Shown: piece after piece, positions 22,490-34,690 of the stretch
Position numbering within the stretch: position 1 is the first letter of the stretch
How the letters are laid out: the number at the start of each line of letters is the position of its first letter
Assembly: GCA_012932295.1 (NCBI GenBank)
Contig: JAAONU010000001.1
Span: forward strand, 21,648,461 to 21,712,460
DNA length: 64,000 nucleotides
Reading direction: 5' to 3'
From: Cyclina sinensis
Lineage: Eukaryota > Mollusca > Bivalvia > Venerida > Veneridae
Program-made: the position numbers and the translations under genes
Notes under the pieces: model-generated
Told to the model about the DNA's origin: nothing
What the model saw: the letters and a program-made list of their open reading frames with translations, nothing else
Database searches by the model: none

Positions 22490-25400
22490 ATGTTTAGAGT
22501 TTAATTCGTGTAAATGTTGCATTGTGTATAAAAAGATTAAACACTTCATTATATCTAAACCACGAAAGAATGATTCAAACGGAATAACTTCAAATAACTA
22601 TTCTTTTTTATATCACATCTACAGCTTTCTAATAACTACAACTTTAACGTCCCTCCTTATATTTTGTTACTATCATCAAACAAAACCCTACTTACCAGAC
22701 GGCAATAAAGTGTTAATAAGCAATTAATGCTGCGTTATTCAGCATACAGGAAGATAAACGAGTAAAATATGAAATTTCTAGAATTCAATAAGCATTAAAT
22801 AATGAAGAAAGCCGGTGTTTAAGTATATTGTATATTAATAAAAGCAAAATTAATGTGGAAACTGAAGGGTGGTAGCATTTAATAGGTTTTTGTATTACAT
22901 GTATTAATGTACATTAAATGTTCAAGGAAAAAAACAGCATATTGTGCATTGTTCTTACCTTGACAGAGAAAAAGTCTACAATTTTTAGATACAATTTCAA
23001 ACACAAATTATTCTTGGTAATTTATCAATGTTACATTATCTGCAATTTAGAGCAAAGTTCATTAAGGAAACAAGAATAACTAATATCATCTGGCCTTCAG
23101 TATTTTGGCGAACTCATAGGACAGCATGGATTTATATTTATAAAGAGATACTTATTTACACTGAGTCAGCTTGAAGACGTTTACTGAATTTTCAAAGGTT
23201 CGCAAGTTCTGGACTTCGTTGTGACGTTCGTTGCTTTACAAGATGCTCTCTTCATATATATTGCCTCAGTCTGCAGCATTATGAGAAAAAAAGGATAGTC
23301 TAAATACACTGTATTTGAATGATTAAGTTTGAAGAAGTGTCAGATTATCTCAGGCTAAAAGAATAACTTATTATATTTATCTTCAATTATTGCTTTATCT
23401 GTCACATAATTTAAACTGGTCAAGAATAATTGTGTGCCAAATGCTTACAAGCATGTTTAGTGCATTGCATTTAAAAGCGCACTTGTTGTTCTTTGTTGTA
23501 TCATATTTGATAAATACGACATTAACTATCATTAATTAATGCTTTACTTTCTTCCAAGTAAAATCTTTAGAAAGGTTCCATATTTACTATTAATCATAAA
23601 CTAAAAAAAACTGAGAAAAATATTGAAAACACGTTGTCTTAAATAGCTACAGTTCGAAAGCTTAGTGATGTTCTTAGTAAAAGGTTCATAACTCCTGTGG
23701 ATATTTTTCACAATATATTCAATTTGCATAATTTTTGTGCATTTCGAGTTAATGCAATAGAACATAAACTATTCATTTTAGAAATCTATAACTGTATGTT
23801 TTGCTTTAGAAAAACTGAAAAGAGGAAACTGTATCGGTTATTTCAAATCAGTATGTTTAATCTAATTGCGTGAATTGTGGGAAATTTACTAGTTAACCAC
23901 TGTCTCGACGGCGCAGTAGTTAGATATTTCAACTTGGTGGTTGTTCGAGAAGAGATTTAAAAAATCTCCTGTTGTATTAACACCATGACAAGAAACACTT
24001 TTTTCTTTGAATTCAAACTCGAGGTCTTAAAACATCCCCGAGAAAAGTTCATGGTTTTCTCACAGATCTAGCTAACTGCAGAAGCATAAAATTTTTCTTT
24101 CTACGTCATTCTTTCAAACATTATTAGCCCTTGAAACTCTTGGAGTACTTCTGTTTCATGACGATTTTATTGTGAATACACCCTTTGGTCAAGTACGCTT
24201 TTAAAAGTTGGCGCCAGTTTCAACCATGAAATCTTCGTAGCCCACACCTTTACTCTTTGAAAAGTAGAACAAAATCACCGAGATTAGAATGCTTTTCTAA
24301 CGATAAGTTTGGCCTTTACAAATATGTATTTATCAATAGATAGTAATAAGGGTCATTCTGAATGGGTATCAAATGTTTAAGAAATATTAAATAACAATAG
24401 GTTTGCATGTCTATTTGACGTAGCTAACTCTGTAGATGAACAATATTATTTATGTCAGAATTTAAGTGCAGAATAATCAATTGTTTTAAAAAGACTGACA
24501 CTATTCTTGAGATAGCCATGTCTTGTTTGTGTTAAAGAAAATAAAATAAACTTTTGAATATGAAAATTATCTTGATATTTTTTCTAGATGTTAACAATTT
24601 TTATTTTTCCAGACTAAGAAATTTGGTACATTCATTTAGAGTTCAAATAGGTAGATATGATATAAATCGCATTCCAAGAGATGAAACTTCAGATATTGCT
24701 TAATATGTTGTACGCAAGGTTGAAGACGAATATCATCTTGTTTGCACATGCCCGTATTATCTTTTAGTATCAGAAGAAATATATATTTAAACTGTTTATT
24801 ATATTTGACCATCTCTATTCATATACATTCAATTCTAATAAAATCTAATGACAAATATGAACTTGTAAAACTCTCATTGTTTATAACACAAGCAATTGGT
24901 GTAAGAAATAATATACTATATACTGTTATTTAAATTGTTTATATGTACTCTTGACCTATTTCTGTATAAGGTTCAAGTCGTAGTTAACGTTCTGTTCTGT
25001 TCTGTATTTGATCCCTTAATTTACTGTTTTATATCATAAGTCTGGTTTTTTTTCAAGAATGAAAGGCCGCCAATAAAACAAAATCGCCAAGATTAGAAAG
25101 TTATTTTTCTCAGAATTTTAACAAACCATAATTCAAAAACCGCGCGTATTATACTGTGCTAGGTCAATTGAATATCCATTTTGCATGTCCTGAAAAATTT
25201 TGCATGTATCTATTTTCCTAAAACTTCAAAATGATTTCTTCTCTTAAAAGTTTCCCTGAAGATTTCATGGCATTTCATAATAAAGAAGTCATTAATCTCA
25301 TCTAAAGAGCATGGATTTCCCAAATTTGATTTTATCTTTCTTTCATTTTGTTTGTATGTCATTAAGAACATGTAATTTCAGATAATTGAAATCATAAATT

Positions 25401-28400
25401 TTCACCATTTGTGTAGAGTGGATATTTCATACCGTATGATTTGATATTATTGTATTTTAAGCTCAGGAGACCAGTCATCATTTCGTTTTCTGACTGATAA
25501 CGGATGCTCTTTAGTCCCTTAGTTCTATATTTAGAAAATATCATGCTTGTATTAAAAAACATTTTCTATAAAGTTAACGTTTTTTGCTTATGTTTTCACT
25601 TAATTTTAACTGTAACATTTATCTTTATGTTGAACATCGTAAAACACATTTAGTCTTCTTTTTTTATATTTCAATAAGCATACATGGCCCGTGTTCGATA
25701 TAATTATGCTGCTTTAAAAAACTGCATTTTTGTGTGGTTTCATCAAAGACCATGTCTATCCAAAACGAACTTATTTTATAACCCTAGCTCCTGTAAAATG
25801 AAAAAAAGTAACAACGTATCGATCGCAAAGACTAAAAATTTATCTGACCAGCATTTTGATACGCAAAATCAGCTCTAAGTTACATGTTTGAATTAGTGTG
25901 TAAGAATGAATTGGTTTGAATGTTCCTGTAGGACAGCAATCACAGGAAACTATTTATCGGAAGATGTTAACGAGTCCAACATCTGAAAGGTCATTTGTCA
26001 CGCTATCAGTGTACTTAAGTCACTTGACATACATCTGCCGTGATAAAAAAAATCGTCACATTGAAAGTATTGTCAAGTGATATCCGAAAACTGTGAGTAA
26101 CTGATAACATTATAATGTCAAATCTGTCGCTCGCATATATGAAATAATAAAGACTTCTTTAAAACTGGTCAGTAAAACAATATTTTTCTGGTCAAGGACA
26201 CTATATATACAGATACATATAAGACTGTCACGCAACGTTTTGTTGTGACACAGTTAATGCGATAAATCTTTTGGAATTGGGAGCTATAAGAACATATTAG
26301 TCCAAGGAATTCCGGTCGTCCTTTCCGGTAACGAAGAAACATGTAAAACACTCACACATGTCTTTTTTATATCTACATAGAAAACTTTACTTGCGGTTAC
26401 TTTGAAAAACAGCTGTTAGTTATTTCAATCTGTAAATTTAAACTGCCTTTCATTACTACAATTTTCAGTTATGAGAGGATGTAGACGATTGAATATCTAT
26501 ATTTATTCGTAAATGCTATTATCATCAACATATTGAAATATACTGAATTGAAAATATTATTAAGCAAAAACCGACAAATTTCTCGTCCTCTTCTAAAACA
26601 AAGTTGAAGCAAAAAATTGATAGTCTGAATATTGTCCTTCATGAAAATGCGTATCTTGTATAAAATTTCTTTATTGCCATTACCATGGCAACAGTTTTTG
26701 GAGACAGTTTTTACTTAAGTAAAAATGATATAACCTGAATAAGACGCAACATTGAATGATAATGTTTATAGTTTTGTAAAAAGATGGGATAAATTGAAAA
26801 GGCATAGAATTTTACAATAAAATAGCTGCAATTAAAATACATAAAATCTATCATATTGATTTACTGCCAGCCGGAACTTGAATAGAATCTGACGTCAAAT
26901 TAGGGTATGTGACGTTATTTTAAGGAATACCAATTTTGCACGACCTGTCTCTCTTCAGCATGATAGAGTATCGTATGTGTTCTAAGCAGGAAGCTGAAAT
27001 TTTCAGACAATAAACCTGGGATATCGTTTGTTCAAAATTAGTAAAAAGGTCATTTAAAAAAATTATGTCAGGATGCCCTTTTTCTCGTGTCGTCGGTCAT
27101 ATAATCATTGTAAGGCAACGGTTGCTCGGTCTGTCAGTTAGCAACTTCTTGCAAAGAGAACTTTTATTATTCAATTTCTGCTACTAATTATTAACAGCGT
27201 AGGTGTACGTAACATATTAAGGTATCTGCCTCCTTGAGTGTTGAATATTAACTTAAAGTACACCAGGGAACTTTGTGCAGTTGTTCTACAGTTCTTGTAC
27301 GACTGAACTAAAACTTTCAACACATTATTATATAAATATAGTGTACGTATGCCAAACTTGTTTTTCGTTTTAATTTTCATGGGCTGAGAGTACATACTCT
27401 TTTCAGCAATCTCCCATAAAGAAAATCATAACACGAAAAAAAAAAGATTAAACTTGCTGCTTCAATTTACAAGTAATTTAAATATTAACCAGAACGGATT
27501 TGTATCGCAGTATTTTACCCTTTGGAAAACAATCTGCCTGCCAGATGAAGTAAAACTGATCATTCGCAATTAACTTTTACCTCATTAACTATTGCCAGAT
27601 GAGTTTCTTGAAAACTATAAATTCTAAAGTTCTCTTAAAATAAGCCGAGCAGATGCTCAAAAGAGCCAACCATTTCATCAAAACTCATAAAACAATCATA
27701 TCGTCGGAAACCCACCCTCGGCTATTGATTATGTACGGCAGGAATTTAAGGAATGCAATAGACCGAGGGTGTCCAACGATGCAAATCAAAACTGCCATGA
27801 TTTGCCTTCTCCCTCAGGGATCATAAAAGCCACGCCATATGCTGCATTTATTTCTGCAAAATTCCTACCTGACTTTTAGAGATATTATAATATTTAAAAT
27901 AAGATATTGATATCACAAAAATAATATTAATAAGCTTTTCTTCAGCTTCTAGTTGAACGACCGAATATAAGAACTTCATGTAAGAGTCAAAATTAATCAT
28001 TCATGACATACCAGGTACCATTCTATCTAATTTAGTGAAATGGTTATTTTTGAGATGAGGAGTGAATAGATTTTTTTACTGGATAGTTTAGAAAAGAGTT
28101 TATAAAAGAGGACGCAGCAAGGAAAAGAGACATGAACGTAACAACCAAACATTTTTAACATACCATGAGATTTCCACAAGAAGTATTGAAGGATGCGTAA
28201 TTTTATGCCATATGTAAACTGCGTTAAATTTAATGTCTTACTTTTCACCATTAATGCTAAAATTTGGCTGATGAACTGTAATAACTTGTCTGGAAAATGT
28301 TAAATGCTCAAACACTTTTTCTATTTATTGTAAGAGCAAAATTTGCATTGTGATAAGGGATAAAACATGTGTTACCTCTCTTTGAAAACATTTTTCAAAA

Positions 28401-28450
28401 ATATAATTTGGCAGGTAAACAGGAGAAACTGAGTGTTAAGATAGTTCAGC
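22484..28450. other. ~6 kb of AT-rich DNA without supported genes
   Basis: Short ORFs (24742-24933, 25684-25878, 26169-26351, 27171-27395, 28027-28251) lack motifs. A weak tRNA-like stretch around 23906-23925 ('cgacggcgcagtagttag') resembles a Pol III A-box but has no convincing B-box. A bipartite dyad-like pair 'cccaccctcgg...' and 'ccgagggtg' flanks 27713-27770. Nothing firm. Confidence 0.45.
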
Positions 28451-28598
28451 ATTTCAAAGATGTCCGACTCAGACAACGAAGGTAATATTTATTCGGAATA
28501 AAATTTTGTACCTCACGTGTCATGCATTGCCTGTCTTAAACAAAATTATATCCCGAATAAATATTACCTTCGTTGTCTGAGTCGGACATCTTTGAAAT
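28451..28598. repeat. Perfect 46-bp inverted repeat resembling a duplicated first exon
   Basis: 28451-28496 is exactly the reverse complement of 28553-28598, separated by a 56-bp spacer. Each arm reads, in its own direction, ATTTCAAAG-ATG-TCCGACTCAGACAACGAAG-GTAATATT: a start codon followed by an acidic mini-peptide (M-S-D-S-D-N-E) and a plausible splice donor. This could be an inverted duplication of a real 5' exon, or a chance reading of a hairpin element. No further exon was identified. Confidence 0.8.
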
Positions 28599-28692
28599 GA
28601 ACAACAAATATGACTAAAACACGAAAAGTTGGTCCAACTACATACAAAAAAACGATGTGTGCATGTGTATCGGAAGGCGATAGTCGACAATC

Positions 28693-28825
28693 CGATAGTG
28701 CGATGGCGACAGTGCGATAATGCGATGGCGACAGTGCGATAATGCGATGGCAACATTACGATAATGCGAAAACGCGATAGTGCGATGGCGACAATGCGAT
28801 AGTGCGATGGCGACAGTACGATATG
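28693..28825. repeat. 22-bp GATAGTGCGATGGCGACAGTGC minisatellite
   Basis: About six tandem units of 22 bp built on GCGATGGCGACAGTGCGATA, one shortened. It lies less than 100 bp from the 46-bp inverted repeat. Minus-strand ORFs through it are artefacts. Confidence 0.9.
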
Positions 28826-29359
28826 ACTATCGCATTGTAACGTCTAACCACGATGGCCCTTACGGTATTCCGTATATACCATCTATTTCTTCTCTCTTCA
28901 ATGCATAAATTAACTTTCGTTATACGACAGAGCTCGTAACTCTTTGACAATTTTTCTAAGAGTGAAGGATTTATCTGACGTTTTGCAAGTATTTACGAGT
29001 CACTGCTAAAATCAATAGAGGACAAAATCCGACTACCTAGTTCATGTTGTTAAACGAACGATTCTTCAAAGATGAACTTTCTGCGTGCTTGAGAGAAAAT
29101 ATCATGTCACTTCTTCTCTTGCGATTTTGTCCTTTTAAAAATGTACGGCTGAGCCCGTAGTTCAAAAAATGACTTAAATATGTAGAATAAGCTTTAATGG
29201 ACACTTATCTAAAATCAGTTGTTATTTCCAATTCTAATCATGCAAACGTATGTGTAATTAGCACATTTCGAGAATGTTGGCATCTAAAAGCTATCAGTTT
29301 TCCAGTGAGTTAATGTATAAGAAGTGAGCAGAAGAAGTACGCAGCAGAAGAAAAATGTT
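28826..29359. other. Unassigned DNA
   Basis: No feature recognised. Confidence 0.5.
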
Positions 29360-29605
29360 CAGTTGACAGTAACAGTAACAGCAGTAGCAGTAAAGAAAAC
29401 ATGAAGCTGGCAGTAGCAGTAACAGCAGTAGCAGTAAAGAAAAGGTGAAGCTGGCAGTAGCAGTAACAGCAGTAGCAGTAGGCAAAACGTGAAGCTGGCG
29501 GTAGCAGTAACAGCAGTAGCAGTAAAGAAAACGTGGTTGGCAGTAGCAGAAGCAGTAGACAAAAGGTGAAGTTGGCAGTAGCAGTACGAGCAGTAGCAGT
29601 AGGAA
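29360..29605. repeat. ~44-bp minisatellite, left arm of a foldback-like composite
   Basis: Six units of GGCAGTAGCAGTAACAGCAG followed by TAGCAGTAAAGAAAACGTGAAGCT. The reverse complement of the same unit forms the array at 30548-30836. ORFs through the array are repeat artefacts. Confidence 0.92.
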
Positions 29606-29659
29606 AGTCTTAAAAGTCTGGAAAGTTTCAATGAAAATAAAACATTTTTTAACATCAAC

Positions 29660-30545
29660 AGAACCTCCCGAGTCTATTGCGTAGGTCTGCGACTGTTTCT
29701 GACACTCTTGCAGACGTTCTTGAATGTTGGTGCTAATCGGAAATTGTTATTTTTGATGTCTAGGGACCCTCCCGAGTCGATTTTACTGGTCTGCGACTGT
29801 TTCTGACACTCTCGCAGACTTTCAGGAGTTTGGTGCCAATCGAGAAAATGTCATTTGTTAGGTCCAGAGTCCCTTTCTGGTCGATTTAACCGATCTGTGA
29901 CTGTTTCTGACATTCTAGCAGACTTTCAGGAATTTCGGTGCCAATCAAGAAAATGTAATTTTTTAGGTCTAGTGACTCTTTCGAGTCAATTTAACCGGTC
30001 TGCGACTGTTTCTGACACTCTCGCAGACTTTCAGGAATTTTGAGGCCAATCAGGAAAATGTAATTTTTGATGTTTAAGGACCTTCCCGAGTCGTTTTTAC
30101 CGGTCTGTGACTGTTTCTGACACTCGTAGACCTTTCAGGAATTTTGGTGCCAATCGGGAATATATAATTTTAGGTCTAGGGATCCTCCCAGGTCAATTTT
30201 ATCGTTCTGCGACTGTTTCTTACACTCGCACAGACTTTCAGGAATTTTGGTGCCAATCGGGAAAATGTAATTTTTGAGGTTTAGCGATCCTCCCGGATCA
30301 ATTTTACCGGTCTTAAACTGTTTATGACCCTCTTGCAGACTTTCAGGAAATTTGGTGCCAAAATCGAGAAAATGTCATTTTTGATGTTAAGGGACCCTCC
30401 GCAGTCCATTGTTACGGTTTGCTACTGTTTCTGACCTTCTTGCAGACTTTCAGGAATTTTGGTGCCAATCTAGTAAGTCTAGGGACTCTTCCGGTTCGAT
30501 TGGACTTGTTTGTGACTGTTTCAAACACTCGCAGACTTTCAGAGT
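29660..30545. repeat. ~105-bp tandem repeat, centre of the composite
   Basis: About eight and a half units carry 'ccctcccgagtcgatttta', 'ccggtctgcgactgtttctg', 'acactctcgcagactttcag' and 'gaattttggtgccaatcg'. Units differ by 10-20 percent. No coding potential is conserved between units. Confidence 0.93.
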
Positions 30546-30547
30546 TT

Positions 30548-30836
30548 CCTACTGCTACTGCTGTTACTGCTTCTGCCAACTTCGCGTTTTGCCTACTGCT
30601 ACTGCTATTGCTGCTACTGCCAACTTCATGTTTTGCCTACTGCTACTGCTGTTGCTGCTACTGCCAACTTTATGTTTTGCCTACTGCTACTGCTGTTGCT
30701 GCTACTGCCAACTTCACGTTTTGCCTACTGCTACTGCCAACTTAACGTTTTGCCTACTGCTACTGCTGTTACTGCTACTGCCAATTTCACGTTTTGCCAC
30801 TGATACTGCTGTTACTGCTACTGCCAACTTCACGTT
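30548..30836. repeat. ~44-bp minisatellite, right (inverted) arm of the composite
   Basis: Seven units of CTACTGCTACTGCTGTTACT followed by GCTACTGCCAACTTCACGTTTTGC, which is the complement of the unit at 29360-29605. Confidence 0.92.
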
Positions 30837-30839
30837 TGA

Positions 30840-33465
30840 TTCAATTTCTACTGGCAACTTATTGACGCCATTAATGTAAAGGAAAAGACTGAATGGCCAA
30901 CAAAATCTTCTAAAATATAACAAAAGATAGTACAAGCATTAGACAAGCCACTACAGAATCATTTCAATTAGTCCAGGACCGTTTAACTAGACTGGTGGGT
31001 TCAAGGTTTCACATAAATGTCACTGTGCCTAAAAATGCAAATAAATAAACTTCAATAAATTGCAATAAAGATTTCTATAGCTTTACAGATCAATAAAATG
31101 TCTCCAACGCAGTTTAAAGGTCCGTAAACAACAAGTTATGAACAGTTCAGATGTGTGATTAAAAATATGATACAGAAGTCAGTTTTGTTGTTGCAAATAT
31201 CTATTAAGGTATTAGAATACTAATAAACATTTTGTTAGCCCTCATTGAATTGAGCTTTTTTAAAGAATACATATTCAATCCGAGGACAAAATATAGACCA
31301 TATAAGACATTTTTACCATGGGAGTTTCGAGACATGAATACTCTTAACTTTAAACCTCACCCGACTTAATGGTTTTATAAGATATAGAGAAACACAATGA
31401 CTGACGATGTAACGTCTTAATCACTTAGCCATAAACGATGAAAGGCATACCTCTAGATATTCTAATGATGCGAAGATTTTACTTTCATCCTTAATATAAT
31501 ACTTCTGTGATATAATATATATGTAATAAATTCATATCACCTAAGTGTTTGATAGTATGTAACTTCTTAAAGACGTATTATATCTTACCGAGTAAGATCA
31601 TTTTCGAATGCTCTTTAGGAAATAAACCACGTCATGTATTTTTTCTAATTGACCGTACAAATACAGCAAATACGTGTAAGGAGAAAATCATACCTTCTAA
31701 TATGAAATATATGCATATGCTAAAATGCAATCCACAGTAAAACCTTTTAAATTAATAAAAACGTTTTAGATTTTAATTCCAGTAATGATAAATTAAAAAA
31801 AATCGGACCGTTCAGCTCCGTGCTAATCTTTAGATTTCAGGCATAACATGAGCGTCTGTGTCTGTAATTAAGCAAACATGTAAGGTACTGTCCTGTTGCT
31901 TATCTGGTTTAAACAAACAAATAAAAAGTAAAATAATATTTTTGCTTATAAATATAGCCCAGTATGAGGGACAGCCACGTGTGTTTCACAGATTGCATGT
32001 TAGTTAAGTCTAACATTTAAATTTTTTCCAGTGTCAATTATTTCTAAATATTACACGGATACGATTTGTTTAGGCTTGTTTTTGTAGAATATTTTATTTT
32101 CCGCGAATCTCAAGTAAAGTAAAATATTATTGAAGCAGATTTGCATTTACTATTTGTTTTTAAATGTCAACAATATATTAATAATTACTGAATACTTGTG
32201 CATTGAAAGAAAGCAACTAGTAACTTAACTTTAAGTCCAACCTTTTTTTTATTTGAGGCCTAAATGGTCCTTTCCAGAAACGATAATTAAGTAAACTGTC
32301 CGCCGGACATGACTTAAGCTGTTAGAGGGTGTTAAACACAGTTAGGTATTAAAGATACATGAGGCAGCAACTCCTTTAGGAATATGTTTTTTTTTTCCAT
32401 TTTAGCAGTATTTTAGCTTTCCAAGTTCAGTCCTGATCGCTGAAAGCAAAAATGTTTTAATGTTTAATGAACGATGACACAAAATGTATTAAAAAACCTT
32501 CTTAAAAGGATTATTTTAGTTCCATATAATTTGTGCATTAAATAGCTATTCTTACAAACGGTGGATTTTAAATTACGCTATGAAATAAAGGGAAATGTGC
32601 CGCTCCTACCTCACATGATTTAGGGTTTTGTTACTTCACTGCAACAATGCATCATACACACAACACTATTTATCTTGAAATATCGCAAGATTTAATTACT
32701 CTACCAGGAGTTTCAGTCAGAACTCCTAACTCTGAAATGCTCTAAAACGGAACATTCAAGATTCTTTCAAGCCAATTTTACGAGTTTGATAAGATGTCTT
32801 TACTGTTCTTTCTTGCTCGAAAACGAGTTATTGTCCTTTTTACAAAAAAAAAAATTCATAGTCTGCCTTAGTTTATTTAGCTATAATAAAATCAGATACG
32901 ATTTTCTTGAATAAAGCGTTTGTAAAACAATCACGTTTAATTCAACATGCGGCAAATGTTGACTTGAACTAGATCTTTATTAATATTCAAATGTTAAACC
33001 GCCAATAAGGTTTTACAGTTATCTTTGGATATATATCTGCATAAGGAAAAAAATGTTTTGCCATATTCTGTGATTTGGGAAGGACTTATGAGATAGTATA
33101 CAGATGCAAGACGTTTGGAGTATAATTTTTGCTTAACATTAAACACATGCGATGTGATTAAAGACTGTAATAAGTAACATTAAAGTATTCCATCACTAAT
33201 GCAAAGAAGAATACTACGGTGGCCTAATACAGCCCACATTGGTACCACTGCCCTAATGAGCAAGACAAACGAAGGACATTCAACTAAATTATAGCATATT
33301 CAGACATTCCAACTGACCCGTATCACTTGACCAGATAGTGTACTGTATGATACAAAGTTTGACAAGGGCATTTTCTTTCCCCGATACTTTTTAATTGTTT
33401 TATAAATAATTTAGCAACTTAGTTTATAGCATTGAGCGACGGTATTGAATAGTCATTCTTGCAAA
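30840..33465. other. Unassigned AT-rich DNA
   Basis: No gene or repeat structure beyond short A- or T-runs. The ORF at 31549-31740 has no recognisable motif. Confidence 0.5.
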
Positions 33466-33471
33466 GAATGA

Positions 33472-34201
33472 TACGGTGGCACAGAGGTGACATGCACAAC
33501 TTTTTTTTTAATTGCATTGCCTTTAATTTTATCTCGTTCCGAGGGAACGACTTAGTATCTCGTGGGAACGAGTTACTATGTCGTGGGAACGAGATAAAAA
33601 AAAGAGCAGTGCAATTTAAAAAAAAATATTGAATTTGAAAAAAAGAGTAGCGCAATAAAAAAGAGAATCGTGTTATAAAAAAAAGAACAGTGCATGTTAG
33701 TTATGTCGAGGGAACGACTTACTAACTCGTGAGAACGAGTTAGCTATGTCGTGGAAACGACATAATATCTCGTTCCCACGAGATACTAAGTCGTTCCCTC
33801 GAGTTAGTATCTCGTGGGTACGAGATAAAAAAAGAAAAGTGCAATTAAAAAAAATGTATTGCTTTGAAAAAAAGTGTAGCACAATATATTGCTTTCTCGT
33901 TCCCACGACATAGCTAACTCGTTCCCACGAGTTAGTAAGTCGTTCCCACGACATAGCTAACTCGTTCCATCGAGTTAGTAAGTCGTTCCCTCGACATAGC
34001 TTATATTCGCTGTTCTTTTTTTACAACACGATTCTTTTTTTTACTGCGCAACTCTTTTTTCCGAATGCGACTCTTTTTTTCAGATTTGCACTTCTCTTTT
34101 TTTTATCTCGTTCCCACGACTAAGTAACTCGTGGGATTGAGATAAAAAAAGAGAAGTGCAATTTAAAAAAAAGTTGTGCATGTCACCTCTGTGCCACCGT
34201 A
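33472..34201. mobile_element. Non-autonomous TIR DNA element, copy 2 (730 bp)
   Basis: Perfect terminal inverted repeats of about 38 bp begin TACGGTGGCACAGAGGTGAC and continue ATGCACAACTTTTTTTT. A 6-bp direct duplication GAATGA flanks the element (33466-33471 and 34202-34207). The interior is packed with short palindromic modules (CTCGTTCCCACGAG, 'gagttagtaagtcg', 'gtcgtgggaacgag') alternating with A- or T-runs near 'gtgcaatt'. It belongs to the same family as 4821-5465. No transposase is encoded. Confidence 0.92.
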
Positions 34202-34289
34202 GAATGAGCATGAGCATGTTGTTAGATTGTTTGTCTGAATGGAGTCAAAATAATCACATGTTGATGAATATGTGTTTTTCATGGGAACG

Positions 34290-34690
34290 GGTAAATATAC
34301 ACCTTCGGAACCAAATTTAGATTTCTGTTCTGTACCTTCATCAGTGAAGTAAGTCAGTAGGTCAAGGTCAGGCATAGTTAAAGTTAAAATTAACAAGTCA
34401 TGGAAAACTACACATATGGTTAAAATTTCATTAATTCCAAATGTTAAAGATTACATGTGCAAGCAAACTGTACATATAAATCCAATTTCAATACATCACT
34501 GTATTCATGAAAACAAGAAAGAAAATCAAGGTAGAGTTCACCTTATGTTGATTTTCAATATACATGCAAAACTGAACATATGGTTTAAATTGCATACACG
34601 TTGCTTCAAAACAGAAAGTAGATCAAGGTCGGCCAAGGACAAAATTGAAATATTTAATTCCAACTACTTAGAGAAAATGTTGTTACATTT
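34290..34690. repeat. Degenerate 'tcaaggtc' type dispersed repeat
   Basis: Spaced occurrences of 'gtcaaggtcagg', 'caaggtagagttcacc' and 'gatcaaggtcggccaagg', with shared 'catatggtt(t)aaat' in between, suggest two to three old tandem units. Boundaries uncertain. Confidence 0.4.

Noticed and set aside
22337..22727. ORFs across the AT/GA microsatellite
   Set aside because: Low-complexity translation (YIYIYI, ERERER) of a dinucleotide repeat.
23897..23960. tRNA-like SINE fragment
   Set aside because: Only an A-box-like stretch; no B-box at the right distance.
28520..28950. Minus-strand ORFs with HYRTVAIALSH repeats
   Set aside because: Translation of the 22-bp minisatellite.
28693..30836. Possible CRISPR-like array
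   Set aside because: Eukaryotic tandem minisatellites with contiguous units and no unique spacers or cas genes.
29294..30935. ORFs rich in LLLLLLL or ATATAVTATA
   Set aside because: Translation of the 44-bp minisatellite in both arms of the composite.
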